Part shown: piece after piece, positions 35,431 to 46,989 of the stretch
Numbering within the stretch: the stretch's first letter is position 1
Layout: each line of letters opens with the position of its first letter
NCBI RefSeq assembly: GCF_040939455.1
Contig: NC_134117.1
Coordinates: forward strand, 63,634,501-63,698,500
Reading direction: 5' to 3'
DNA from: Microcebus murinus
Taxonomy: Eukaryota; Chordata; Mammalia; Primates; Cheirogaleidae
DNA: 64,000 nt
Notes under the pieces: model-generated
The model's database searches: none
What the model was told of the DNA's origin: nothing
The model's input: the letters and a program-made list of their open reading frames with translations, nothing else
Position numbers and translations under genes: made by a program

Positions 35431-37503
35431 TTACTATGTTACTTAGGCTGTTTCCAGAAACAGAAAACCTGCCAAAATATGTCTTTAGAGCAAGGTGCTT
35501 TGTTTTGTTTTCATTTCAGATAATGAGGATCTGGAAGTAAGTAGCGCCAGAGCTGACTAATGCAACTGCTCAAAGCCATTGCTAAAGACCTAGTTCTTTC
35601 TGTGTTCCCAGTGAGCCATGCAGAGCCAGTGGACTCGTTTCTTTTTGGCTGGCTCTACTCAATTTCCAAGATGCTAGCACTGTTCCAAGAAGCTATGGAG
35701 ATGGCAACATCCAGAGGCATTGAAAAGGGAAGATTCTGTTCTTACAAAATTGTTTTGCTTTTTTAAAAAAGGAGGCCAAGTATTCACTGAGGCTCCCTTC
35801 TTCTTAGGCTCAGTGGCTGGTGTTACATAACAGTCCATTTTGTTCACCAGTCCAGGACAAGAGCAATGATACTAATTGGGTCTACTTAGCTTAATTGAGA
35901 TTCATGCCTTAGAATTGAAGAAGAGGCCAAGCCTCCACTGAAACCTAACGAGTTTTATAGCCAGAAAGGAAGAGTAGCTGTGGCCATCAGGTTAACCGCC
36001 AAGAGTGCTGCTTCACTAGGCTGTCCTGGGCTGACCCTAGTCCACTCTCCTGCAATGGTAGGACCACCCAATATGCTGAGTAAGGCAGGTGTTTGGTCCT
36101 ATTCCATCACATATTGTGCATGTTCATTTTTGTTTTCATTTTTGACAAAGACCTTGATTTCACAATGACTTCTTTGCATATTCTTCAGATGGTAGTCCAA
36201 AAAAATAGGATCAGGAAATTTAAAACGTAGATTTTCTTTTCTCCAGCTAGAGCATCATTAATCTCACTTACCTAACTGACATGTATGGAGTCTTGCTCAT
36301 CTCCCCCTCCACCCGCCACCATGGCAAATATCAGTTAAGTACTTATATCTAAAGAAGGCCCTTATTAATGTGAAGTTAATTAAGAACCTGTGTTTCTGAC
36401 ACTTATTACAGAGAGTAGAAATTAATTTTTTTAAGTCCAGTAAAATTTCATTAAGCAGTAAGCTTCTACTTCTTATAATAAGACATGTGAATAATTATGA
36501 GAAATAATTTGCTGTATTTCTAGAATAGATTTAATAGTAGGTCAGATGAGCAAAAATGGCTATAAATCAAATTTGAATACAGGATTTCCCAGGTGATAGC
36601 AAATGGGACAATATGGTTTATAGGTAACATTTTGATTTTAGGTCATTTAAAATATTCAGAATTCATTTGTCTAATTTCACTTGACTCCTTCTTGCTTTTT
36701 TTTTTTTTTTCGGCATCCTCTGAAACTTATATGCTAGACGTCTTTCCTCCAGCTACTCCTGTTTCATCTCCAATTTGAAATCTATTTATTTTTCATCAGT
36801 AATGATCAATGCTACAAGTCTGATTAATATGAGTAGTGTGTGTTTGTGGCGGTGTGTTTATGTGTATCCACATGAATTTTAAGACAGTTTTCTGCAGAAT
36901 CATCTTCTGTTCCTATTTTTCAAGCCATTACTATGACAAGCCAAGGTGTTCTGAATAAATTATGTCATTTATGGATGAAGCAGGCATTTGGTTTCCAATA
37001 TTATACATTCCAACTTATGCCAGACAGACTTCTAACGACAGTACCAACTAACTTACACATGAGACTCTAAAGCTCTGTTTTACATTTTTTAAAATGTGGT
37101 ATTTCTAATATACTATGGGCCTAATTTTTTTTAGGTAACATGCATTTATACTGAAGAAATCTGATAATTATCTATATTCAGCACTTTATAAACAAGGAAA
37201 TAATATTTAAATACTTATATAAAAATATGCCAATTCCTTACTGCAATCCGACTTCATGTATGGGTTGTCAGAAAGAATCCATGGATATTTTTGAGTATTT
37301 TATGCTTCCTGCACAAGGCCAGATGATTTTCTTTAGAACCAAGGAAAAGGAGCACTTAGAAAGTGTTCAATCAAAATTGATGATCTTGTAATTGTCTATA
37401 TACTCTGAAGCATACCCTGAAATATCAGTATTTTATAGATAAGATAGTAGAAATTAGCAAATATAACCTTGCTCTGAGATAGATATTTTATGATGTGTTC
37501 GTG
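35431..37503. other. No recognised gene or repeat
   Basis: Non-coding DNA, AT-rich from 36200 on. A T-run lies at about 36697-36710. Open frames of 61-68 codons carry no recognisable content. Confidence 0.4.
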
Positions 37504-37802
37504 TGTTGCCCGGGCTAGAGTGCCATGGCGTTAGTCTAGCTCACAGCAACCTCAAACTCCTGGGTTCAAGCAATCCTTCTGCCTCAGCCTCCCGAGTAGC
37601 TGGGACTACAAGCATGCGCCACCATGTTCGGCTAATATTTTCTATATATATTTTTAGTTGGCCAATTAATTTATTTCTATTTATAGTAGAGACGGGGTCT
37701 CACTCTTGCTCAGACTGATTTCGAACTCCTGACCTTGAGTGATCCTCCGGCCTTGGCCTCCCAGAGTGCTAGGATTACAGGTGTGAACCACCACACGGGG
37801 CC
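37504..37802 (-). mobile_element. Alu SINE with strepsirrhine-type linker
   Basis: Complement Alu from GCCCGGGCTAGAGTGCCATG to CCACCACACGGGGCC. Between the arms it carries AGTTGGCCAATTAATT at about 37658-37673, the linker shared with the Alus at 60419 and 62429 and characteristic of lemur/galago Alus. The poly(T) end is missing, so the 3' tail was lost or truncated; no clear target duplication. Confidence 0.95.
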
Positions 37803-37908
37803 TTGTGTTTTCTTATAAATCTTAAATTTCCATCAAGTTCATAGCTATGGAATCTGCAATTTGTTTATCGTTATGCTGAAAAATAATCATCTCTGGTATA
37901 TCTTCTAT

Positions 37909-38255
37909 TTTTTTTAATTTTCTTTTTTAAATTTCAGAATATTATGGATGTACAACTGTTTTGGTTACATGGATTGCTTTTGTCATGCTTGAGTCAAAGT
38001 TATAAGTGTGCTCATCACCTGGATAGTATACATCGTACCCATTAGGTTTGATTTCACCCATCCCCCACCACCTGAATGATTTCTGTTGAGTTTTACTTCC
38101 ATCTGCGCACATGAGTGGTGATCAGTTAGTTCCAATTTAAAAGTGAGTACATGTGGTGTTTGTTTTTCCATTCTTGTGATACTTCACATAGGAAGATGGT
38201 CTCCAGTTCCATCCAGATTGTTGCAAAAGGTATTCATTTTTTTCAAAGCTGTATA
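37909..38255 (-). mobile_element. 5'-truncated L1 3' end
   Basis: T-rich start, AAATTTCAGAATATTATGG, TGTACAACTGTTTTGG, CCACCACC-rich tract, GTGATCAGTTAGTTCCAAT and CCATCCAGATTGTTGCAAA. Same 3'UTR layout as the copies at 19376 and 27392. Confidence 0.9.
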
Positions 38256-38821
38256 TTTCTAAATGTTTTTACCGGCATCATTTTTTTTTTGTAATAACAG
38301 GTTATTTTTCAGTTTAATGATTACAAGTAGAGAGAGCAATATGCTTTTTCTTTTTTTCACTAGAAAATTAATGTGAAACCCAGATTTCAGAAATAAGATT
38401 TTCTGGTCCAGTATACCATTTGGCATAAAAAGTTCTCATATTGTGTTTCTGCAGAACACTCATACTGAGCAAATGCAGACAAACTAAATTCTGCTGCTCA
38501 TCTTGAATTAAGATAGTTGTTATATAATTCAAAGAAAGAAGTTAATAAGCATTTTTTTTCAGTTAAAAGATATTCTGTGTTAAATTTTCTATCCTGACAA
38601 TGTTCATCTACCAGCAATGTCTAGAATGGAACAAAAATAAAACTAAAAATCAGCAGTTTTCAATCTATGTGATGCAGTTTGGGGGAGGGTGCCAACAGGG
38701 GTGGTTACCTTTGTCACATATGTAATGTGGCCATGTCTGTAGGGGTCCCTGAGGTGGTAGTTTTAGGTAGTGTGGCTCTGCATCCTGACTACTGGGACTC
38801 CATCACTCCCACCCAAATCTT
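38256..38821. other. No recognised feature
   Basis: Unassigned DNA between the L1 tail and a MER20 copy. Confidence 0.4.
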
Positions 38822-38985
38822 AGCTCAGATGTTCCAGTGTGGGACCTCCAGACCTTCAGCATAAGGAACCACATGGGAACTTGGTAGAAATTCATATTCT
38901 CAGGCTCTACCCCAGAACTACTAAATCAGATCTTGAGGGGTGAGGCCAAGAATCTGTGCTTTAATTGCTTGAAAGCCACTATCCT
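38822..38985. mobile_element. MER20-like hAT MITE
   Basis: GTGGGACCTCCAGACCTTCAG, ACATGGGAACTTGGTAGAAA, TTCTCAGGCTCTACCCCAG, TACTAAATCAGATCTTGAGG and AATCTGTGCTTTAA follow the MER20 consensus without long gaps. Non-coding. Confidence 0.75.
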
Positions 38986-38992
38986 AGCCCCT

Positions 38993-39155
38993 GACTTGGG
39001 CATATTGCTTAACCTCTTTGTGCCTAAATTTTCTCAGCTGTAAAATGTCGAATATAACAGTATTTATCTCATAGCGTTATTGTGATGCATTCAAGAAAAT
39101 CGTGTGAAGTGAATTCTGCAAGAGTGTCTGGCATATAGTTAGTATAGCTCTAACG
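38993..39155 (+). mobile_element. MIR SINE
   Basis: CTTGGGCATATTGCTTAACC, TCTTTGTGCCTAAATTTTC, CAGCTGTAAAATG and AGAGTGTCTGGCATATAGTT track MIR from its core to its 3' part. Confidence 0.9.
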
Positions 39156-40329
39156 CTATGGAGTGCTCTGCAAAAGCAGAACACACCTCTGTGTGCTCCC
39201 ACATCTAAGCACATTTGAAGACCAATCCTCTGACATCACATTTCCTTCTGTCATTGCAGAAACTAAGGTTGCAAATGCATGACAGTAATACACCCTTTTT
39301 AAAGAGTGAAATGTTATGAAAATTTTATTCTATAACATCTTTCATTAGTTTTTATATTCCTTAAATGGCCTACATTGTTTTACTTTCTAAATGAAATTCA
39401 TTTTTATTCCAGTACAAATTCACTTTTGAATTGAAATCAAGGTTGTGGCATTAGGAGAGTTCCTAAAGGGAGAAAATCCAGAAGATTTTCTTTGAGGTGG
39501 TGGTGTGGGCATTCAGCTGAGTGTCAGAGTTGAGGAGAGTATGGTGGGCTTTTATGAGAAACATGCTTTTCCATATTTTTCAAAAAACCCCTAACTCTGA
39601 CAACTATTTCTCAATGCCATGTGCTTTGTACATGACTTGTAACCATTTTTATTCTTAAATTTCATTCTGAGTTTCAGTAATTTTGAAATTATAATTGCTC
39701 AAGATCATTAGAAACTTGTTTAATCTATTTTCTGTCCTCCAAATCTGCCATCTTTTCCTTATTTTTGTTTCTTTGTTCTTTTCTTCTGAATTCTAGGTAG
39801 TGTTTAAATTGGGTTCCCAAATCATTGTTGTGTGTCCTGCTCTTTAGTGTCTCCAATGCAGAATTTTATTACAACTTTCCATTGTAATCTTCTTTATGTC
39901 TCATGTGTTTGTTTTTTTTTTTCACACCCTGATGCGTAGCTTTTTTGTTGTTTCCTGTTCTCTCCATCTTACTTTTGTCTATGCTATATGGTAACCATGT
40001 TACTTTTGCTTTTGTATGGAAGTCACATTGTTTATGAATTATAATAAGATTAGAACTGTCTTCTGGATCCTGTGGTAGATCAGTATAAAATCTTCTTTTT
40101 GAGAAACTCAAGTATTTCCTCTTAGGATTTCTTTAATTAAGAATTCACTAGAAGACAGAGTCTAAAACAATTCTTCAGTACTGACACTTTACTGGAAAAT
40201 GACTCCTACCATAGCCAGAGTGCACTTGTCTACTTCAAAGGGCAGAACAGGCTGGAGTGAGTCACAGCACCTGCAACTAAAATGAGGGAAGAGCCAAGCA
40301 AGGATCTGGAACACAAATGAAGCTGAGCA

Positions 40330-40332
<3 letters not shown>
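39156..40332. other. No recognised gene
   Basis: T-rich around 39700-40140, which could be an eroded antisense L1, but I cannot place it. Open frames are short and featureless. Confidence 0.35.

Positions 40333-40362
<30 letters not shown>
40333..40362. repeat. (GT)n microsatellite
   Basis: About 15 GT units. A related ACACACAT-rich tract occurs at 40718-40765. Confidence 0.95.
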
Positions 40363-40366
<4 letters not shown>

Positions 40367-41239
40367 CTTAGTGCATCAGAGTACACTTAATTTCTCAAAA
40401 AAAATGGCAGCAAGACAGGCTAGGCCGTCTGTCCATACATGTAGTGATCCATACCTTACATCTGTAGTTGGAAGAAGTTTTTTCATGACTCCAAGCCAAT
40501 TTCTATTTCTTGTGGGCATTTACTAATCCACTTCTGCTCTTGGCAGCATTTGCCCCTGCCATATCACCTAAGTTGCAGGGAATCAGAACTAGAGATTTTT
40601 GAACTATGGAAAATTTTTAATTCCCACTAAATATACTACCAGAGTTTTCGCTGCCTTTGTGCACTCAGAATGCAAGTTTATAAATAGTCAATAGTCAAGC
40701 AACCACCACAAACGCCCACATATGTACACACATACACACACACATACACCACACACATCAACCACATTTCCATACATGCCCGAGTAACACACATGCACTT
40801 TACATATATGTGTTACACATACCCTGCCTCATTTTCTGGTATATCCTTTCACTTATAAATGCAATCAGTTAGCAGGAGTGCCGGATGGCAAGGGGAAATG
40901 ATCGGAGTCCCAGCGCTCACAGAAAACAGTACCCTAGGGCTGCAGGCACAACCTTGTGGTTTGCTGGCTGGAACCCAGCCTGTGAGAGATGCAAAGTTAC
41001 TCCCTTTCCTTTTCTTACGACCTCTGTTTTATGATGACAGAAAGTGTTATAGGATTATGGCCCAGTGAGTCACTAGGCCAAAGTGTGAAACAGCATCAGA
41101 ACAGTCAGTTGTGTCATCTTTCCAGGGATATCTGACAAATGAGATCAGGGTTCCCCCATCATTCTGTGTTGTCCCTGCCTCAGTGCAGGGGTAATTACAT
41201 ATTTATTTACATGCCACCAGCATGTGAGCAACAAAATGT
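40363..41239. other. No recognised gene; CA-rich tract
   Basis: Imperfect CACA/CATACA repeats at 40700-40800. No gene assigned. Confidence 0.4.
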
Positions 41240-41665
41240 CAGATTTGGGGTTGTTATGTCCATTGCTATGTCCTCAGCGCTTAAAAGAGACCCTGGATTC
41301 TAGGATGTAGCTAATACCTTTTGTGACAAATATTTGATTAGTGTGTTTATATGATCATTGGCTGTCTTCCCTAGACTAGGAGTTCCCTGAAGACAACAGC
41401 ATACTGTTTTCTTTGTCAGGTTATACTCCAGGCACAGGGTAAAATAAACAATTATTTTTTTCATGAACAAAAGAACAATTTTAGGATGCATAAAGCAGAA
41501 TGTCTAGTATTATAGCTGCATTTATGACTGCCCCTTGAATAGACTGAGTTTCCTGACAATAGTGACTCTTCTATTCATCTTTGAACTTCGGCAGAACCTA
41601 GAACAATCCTTTTCAGTAAGTGTTTGCGTAATAATTATTTGGTTGAATAAGCAGATGAATGGAAA
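41240..41665 (+). mobile_element. Series of L2 3' fragments
   Basis: L2-tail phrases recur: TTGCTATGTCCTCAGCGCTT, then CTAGACTAGGAGTTCCCTGA with GGCACAGGGTAAAATAAACA, then ACTGAGTTTCCTGACAATAG with GAACCTAGAACAATCC. Either several copies or one rearranged copy. Confidence 0.55.
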
Positions 41666-41689
41666 CATCTGCAATAATATTAGCAAATA

Positions 41690-42430
41690 GGATGCAAGGT
41701 ATGAAAAGCCTTATTTATTGAAACCAACAGGACTTAACCCCAGAATGCTGAGGTGATATCACACCAGGAAAATTATTAACTTAATTGAACACATCAAAAG
41801 AAAGCATTGTTCAATTCTATATAATTATCTCAATTGCCAAGAAAGTATCTCATAAAAATATAGCAGCTATTCATCATAAGCATAGTAAAAATAATAGTAA
41901 AAAGAGTTTCTACTTTCAGAAGGCAAAATGAATGTTTCACCAAGCATGTCCTTTAGTGTAGAAATAGAAGAGACTTTCTAAAACAAAACAAGCATGATAT
42001 AATGTAACTTACTTCACCATTGCTGCTAAAATTATTATTTTAATAATAAGATTATTATTAAATATTAAAGAAAAATAATATTGAAAATATAATCACTAGA
42101 CCTTAATATCTTTAGTATGCTATTAAAAATGAACTAGCAGGAAAATCATTGTTTTAAATGTAAGAGTGAGAAAAAAATGCAGTTGTGTAGGGTTATGACT
42201 AAGAACCTAAAAGGTAAGTAAAAATAATACATTAAATGCTAATAGGGGGAAATAGGAGACAAGAGAGCAGCAAGTAAAAAAAAAATTACAGTTTATAACC
42301 ACAGTATTAAAACCTAAAACCACTTGACTATAAATTGTAAAGAAAGACATGCTTTCTCTAAAAAATATATGCTACTATTCCTGTAATTACTACTAGAAGC
42401 TGCATTAATTAGACCCTTATATAAAATGGG
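41690..42430 (+). mobile_element. Old L1 ORF2 fragment, sense
   Basis: AATTGAACACATCAAAAGAA, TTATCTCAATTGCCAAGAAA and a CATCATAAGCATAGTAAAAA stretch correspond in order to the L1 reverse-transcriptase region in sense orientation, heavily mutated. No open frame. Confidence 0.5.
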
Positions 42431-42464
42431 ATGGCCTGTAAGCATAAGCAGAAATTATGTCTCA

Positions 42465-42620
42465 AGCACATAATATCTTGAATGGGAGATATTATTATCT
42501 TCTTTTATAAGAAGATGTAAACAGAGGAGAAGGTCCTAAGCAGGTGGGGGAAATACACCCAACCAGGTCACATGGTTTGGTTCTAAACAAAGGGTGTTTT
42601 ACACTACAACAGCACAACCT
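42465..42620 (-). mobile_element. MIR fragment
   Basis: GATATTATTATCTTCTTTTA, AACAGAGGAGAAGGTCCTAA and CAGGTCACATGG fit the MIR complement. Confidence 0.6.
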
Positions 42621-42859
42621 GGAAAACATGAAAAACAATAAAGCCCTAGATGAGCACACATAAGCAAATGTGCTCACACACACAAACTTTAATAAAAATA
42701 ATTAAACTCACAGTGATTATCAATATGATAGCTACAAAGTATGTTAATTATATACATTATAATTAACTACATGGAACGCATTGAGTAAGGTCCTTAAGAT
42801 ATTCCTTAGAATTGGATTCTCTTTCCCATATTTCCACTTGTTGAAATACAATCACTGTA

Positions 42860-43180
42860 TAATGTTTACAGAAAAATGTTTGAGAGAAAATTTGTATGTA
42901 GTTTCTTACATAGTGTTGTTTGTCTTTCAATTTATTTTAGTATTTTGTTGAAGTGCATTGAGAGCATGTGGCATGTCCCTGTCATAATGTCATTCAGTGA
43001 GCTCTCTCAATACCTCTGCTATTTATACCTTATTATTTATGTTGTTAAAATCTGTGATACTTTTTTGTTGTTGTTTGTTGAACTTGAGACTTTGTGATAG
43101 GGTTGTATTAGTATCTCCAAGTACAATACTTATAATACTATTTCTGATATTCTTATATTTTACCACAAAAATCTATCAAT
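42860..43180 (-). mobile_element. Possible eroded L1 fragment
   Basis: AACTTGAGACTTTGTGATAG, GGTTGTATTAGTATCTCCAA and the general T-rich character are reminiscent of an antisense L1 ORF2 segment. Weak. Confidence 0.3.
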
Positions 43181-43549
43181 GAATAACTCAGAATTTTTTT
43201 AAAACAAATTCTCATACTTAACACGTTAAGGAAATAAACACATTTTTCTAGCATCTGGTTTTCCCTAAAGAAGAAACAGTTATTCCCAGGATACTGAGAT
43301 CTATCTGTGGCTCCTCTTTGAAACCAATCTTTCTCACCAGGGACGACTAATTCCTTTGCATGACAAGGAGTTCTTAGCATTATTAGCACTTCTAGAAGCT
43401 GGGGATATTTGATCATGTATAGAAATTCTTGCTGTTCTGAGCAGTGTACCAGAATCACAGGTAGAGCTAACACATCAGAAGCACAGAATGGAAAGAAAGT
43501 ATTGTTCAGAGGTACACTCTCTAGTGTTGCTGTTGTGGGCTTTCTTCCA

Positions 43550-43690
43550 TACTTCCTAGATATCTGACTATTGAAAAGATATTCAACATCTCTATGAACC
43601 CCAGGTTTTCATTTTTTAAATTGGGAAAACAATGCTAGTGCTTACATGCTAGAGCTGTGAGGATGATTATTAGCAGGTCATCTGAGAGCA
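43550..43690 (+). mobile_element. MIR fragment
   Basis: CATCTCTATGAACCCCAGG, TTTTCATTTTTTAAATTGGG and GCTGTGAGGATGATTA follow MIR. Confidence 0.6.
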
Positions 43691-43711
43691 AACATTGACG
43701 GGTTCTTAACA

Positions 43712-43749
43712 CACTGCAAGCATTATGTAACTCACTGCAGGCATTATGT
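43712..43749. repeat. 21-bp tandem duplication
   Basis: CACTGCAAGCATTATGT at 43712 and CACTGCAGGCATTATGT at 43733, one mismatch. Confidence 0.8.
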
Positions 43750-43925
43750 GTGCTACATGTTTGAATCCATCTTTTTATGTAATGCTAACCATTCTACAAA
43801 GTACTTATTGTATCTCTAATTATAGTAAAAGAATTGAGGTTCAAAATGCTCACATAATTTGATCAAAGTCCCACAGCTAGTTGATCCAGGTCCAAATCCC
43901 CATCTGTTGGACTCACAGTCTCTCT
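43750..43925 (-). mobile_element. MIR SINE
   Basis: GAATTGAGGTTCAAAATGCT, TGATCAAAGTCCCACAGCTA and GGTCCAAATCCCCATCTG run in MIR-complement order. Confidence 0.75.
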
Positions 43926-45301
43926 GTTCCCAGGAGGGAGTTCACACTCATTCAGTGCTCAATGATTGTCAGCTACTACCGTTGCTATTACTAGGAAAAC
44001 CTTCAAACACATTTTCCAGAAATTTTCAACTGACAAATGTGAAGCTGAGTCTCTTTTCAGGATATGAAATTTATCTTTTGTTTTCTCTATATGTGGATAA
44101 CATGTTGGTTGCCTTCTTGTGAATCCACTAATTGCCAAATGTCAGTGGTACATATTACACTTTCAAATCTGTCTCAGTTGTCAGCTATCTCATGGTTAAG
44201 ACTTGAGAATCGTACCTTTTCTTGTTCCTTCTCTTCAGTTCCACCCTCTACAACCCCCACTATGGCTTCAGTCCACCATCACTGGTGCTCTTTCCTTTCT
44301 CCAGACACTGGATCTTGAGTTAATGACTAAATTTGGAACCATTCAGTCTGTTCTCTACCTTCTCCATCTTTTTGGAGACACACTGAAGGAAAACTTCCGA
44401 AGTTCTTGACAACTGACTCCACTCTGTATTTGGCAACTGGGCCATCATTATTATTTTTTATTGCATTATTTACTGATTTTAAGCTTTATCCTGGGTTCAA
44501 TTATGGGAAAAATATTAAAGAGTTTTTCTTTCTCATCTTGATTATTCTTTTACCTTATTTCTAGTTTTATCTGATGACAAAGAAGAAATATGACATTGTG
44601 TTTGAGTTAGTACAATAATGTTTCCATCTGAATATTGCTTTGTCATTGATTTGATTGGAAGCACTCTGTAAATGGTATTGACAGATGCTAGGAATGATTT
44701 TTATAATGAAAGGGGATAGCGAAGTGGAGAAGATTCAATAATCGATTCTTAAATAAAATGATTCTCTTGCATATAAAGGATATGGTATTGGCAGAAGATC
44801 TTACAGGAAATGTTACTCCAAATAGACTAGTGGGCGGCCCTTTTACTCTTTCCAATTCTCTATAACTTCTTTTCTTTCTGGAACATCTCATTACCTTCCT
44901 TTCCCTGAGCCCTGGTGTTAAGGGGCAGCCTTCATTTTTTATTTCAGTTCAAAGGACTTGCTGCTTAATTAAGTTATCCTCAAATCTGACTGTGAGCTCC
45001 TAAATTGCACTCATTTCACTTTTTAGACCAGAGACCACCTGCTGATAGGATACCTGTTGATGATTCCTCATGTCTCAGGGATGCCCAAGTAGGTACTAGA
45101 TGAGACCATAAATGAGACATTTCTTACACAACAGTATGACAAGGGCAAAATCTCTACCCCATAGAGAGACCTTGGATACTTCTAATTTATGAGTGAAATT
45201 TAAAAAATAATGCATTGACACAAAATATAATACAGTACAACTGAGTGACCCACAAGAATAATATAAGTATTTATAAACAAAGGAACTTAGTGTGTGTCAT
45301 A
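43926..45301. other. No recognised gene
   Basis: Open frames at 44064-44409 (plus) are overlapping and featureless. No repeat confidently assigned. Confidence 0.4.
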
Positions 45302-45330
45302 TTATGATGGTGCAAAAGTAATTGTGGTTT
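45302..45330. repeat. Mariner left terminal inverted repeat
   Basis: TTATGATGGTGCAAAAGTAA followed by TTGTGGTTT; pairs with the complement of 46553-46581. Confidence 0.9.
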
Positions 45331-45378
45331 CAGACCATGAATTTTAAATCATTATAACTAGACCTAAACACATCTTTA

Positions 45379-46403
45379 TCAATCAAAATAGGAGCCATTG
45401 CAATCAACTCATTTTTGCCAACGAGAAATAAGTTTGTTTATTCCTGCAGCATAAAAATCTGTGCTTTGGGATTCAGTGAATTCTTGGAAGGCATTTTCTG
45501 CATCCGGCTGGGTGTGGAAGCGTTTTCCCTGCAAAAAGTTGACGAGATGCTTGAAGAAGTGGTAGTCAGTTGGCGAGAGGTCAGGTGAATATGGCGGATG
45601 AGGCAAAACTTCATAGCCCAATTTGCTCAACTTTTGAAGTGTTGTGCATTGACCCAGAGAAGAATTGGGCCCTTTCTGTTGACCAGTGCTGATTGCAGGT
45701 GTTGCAGTTTTCAGTACATCTCATAGATTTGCTGAGCATACTTCTCAGATGTAATGGTTTCTCTAGAATTCAGAAAGCTGTAGTGGATCAGACTGGCAAC
45801 AGAACACCAAACAGTGACCATGACCACGGCCTTTTTTGGTACAAGTTTGGCTTTGGGAAGTGGTTTGGAGCTTTCTCTCAATCCAACCACTAAGCTGGTC
45901 ATCACCAGTTGTCTGTTGTCATATAAAATCCACTTTTCATGGTATGTCACAGTCTGATCAAGAAATGGTTTGCTGTTGTTACATACAATAAAAGAAGATG
46001 ACACTTCAAAATGATGACTTTTTGATTTTCAGTCAGATCATGAGGCACTCACTTATTAAGCTTTTATACTTTTCCAATTTGTTTCAAATGCTGAACGAGC
46101 ATCGAATGGTTGACGGTAAGTTCTTCGACAGCTTCTCGAGTGGTTGTCAGAGGGTCAGCTTCAATGATGGTTCTTAATTGGTCGTTGTCAACTTCTGATG
46201 GCTGGCCACTGCACTCTTCATCTTCAAGGCTCTTATCTCCTTTGCAAAATTTAATGGACCACCACTGCACCATACATTCGTTAGCAGTCTCTGGGCCAAA
46301 CGTGTTGTTAAATGTTGCAAGTTATCCCTGCTGCTTTGCAACCCATTTTGAACTAGAATAAGAAAATCACTCAAATTTGCTTTTTCTCTAATGTCATTTC
46401 CAT
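45379..46403 (-). pseudogene. Decayed mariner transposase (Hsmar1-like)
   Basis: The coding region can be followed from ATG at 46403 to a terminal stop at 45379. Its length of about 1025 bp corresponds to about 343 codons, the family length. Damage seen: a premature TGA at codon 11 (CGA to TGA), frameshifts between the N-terminal part and the frame at 46064-46273, loss of a short block near 45650, and a TGA close to the C terminus. The frame at 46064-46273 shows the helix-turn-helix region (SLEDEECSGQPSEVDNDQL, HLKQIGKV). Of the catalytic DD34D residues, the first is His (TYHEKWILYDN), the second is Val (LLWVNAQ) and the third is still Asp (SPTDYHFF). SETMAR has Asn at that third position, so this copy keeps the ancestral state there. 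Catalysis is impossible. Confidence 0.92.
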
Positions 46404-46552
46404 ATTCTAAAATAAATATAAAAGAAATAGCAAGTAATAAGTCATTAGCAAAAAAACATAAAGCAAGAAATACACATTGAAATGATGTATAACATAACCA
46501 CATTTATTTAAGAATGTATTCCAATATCAAATCGCAAATTTCAACAATGCTA

Positions 46553-46581
46553 AAACTGCAATTACTTTTGCACCAACCTAA
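46553..46581. repeat. Mariner right terminal inverted repeat
   Basis: Ends ATTACTTTTGCACCAACCTAA, the canonical Hsmar1/MADE1 end read from the inside out. It is better preserved than the left end. Confidence 0.92.
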
Positions 46582-46989
46582 ATAGAATTGAACTCAAGTG
46601 CAAATTTGGGACTTTTTATAAATGTGAGGCACAGATTAAATTGCTGTTATATTATAGCCCAGGACAATATTGTGATTAATTTCATGGGAGGGAGGAATAA
46701 CTAAATAGAATGGTTGTGATGTTCTTGACAGAAAGCAAATTCAATCTAGAGAGAAATTCAATGAGAAAGCACATGATTTTTCATTCCAGCATAATATTAA
46801 TTTGCCGTGTGACTGTGAATAAATATATAACTCTCCTAGTCTTCATTTTCTTTGTTATTTTTTCCTTGTGGGGATAGTATTGCTTACCACATTGTATATA
46901 ATTGGACATGGTTCAAAGGCAGATTAGTTTGTACAGATAAGTTATTTTTGAACTGTAGTAGACTTTTCGATTTAAAGTGGCAGAGTAAA
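46582..46989. other. No recognised feature
   Basis: AT-rich spacer between the mariner and the L1/HAL1-like body. Confidence 0.4.

Larger units (their letters stand above)
45302..46581 (-). mobile_element. Full-length Hsmar1-like mariner transposon
   Basis: 1280 bp, close to the about 1.29-kb full length of Hsmar1. Terminal inverted repeats: right end complement TTAGGTTGGTGCAAAAGTAA with AATTGCAGTTTT after it; left end TTATGATGGTGCAAAAGTAA, differing at two positions (T for G, A for T). This is the terminal sequence shared by Hsmar1 and its MITE MADE1. Between them lies a complete but decayed transposase coding region in minus orientation. Flanks are A/T-rich, but I could not align an unambiguous TA duplication at both ends. 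Tc1/mariner elements move by cut-and-paste; this copy is inactive. Hsmar1 is the family that gave SETMAR its transposase part. The surrounding Alus point to a strepsirrhine host, where Hsmar1 is not expected. Confidence 0.93.

Noticed and set aside
45300..46584. TA target-site duplication for the mariner
   Set aside because: TA precedes the left end, but the right end reads CCTAA-ATA, so an unambiguous TA on both sides cannot be claimed without assuming a one-base change.
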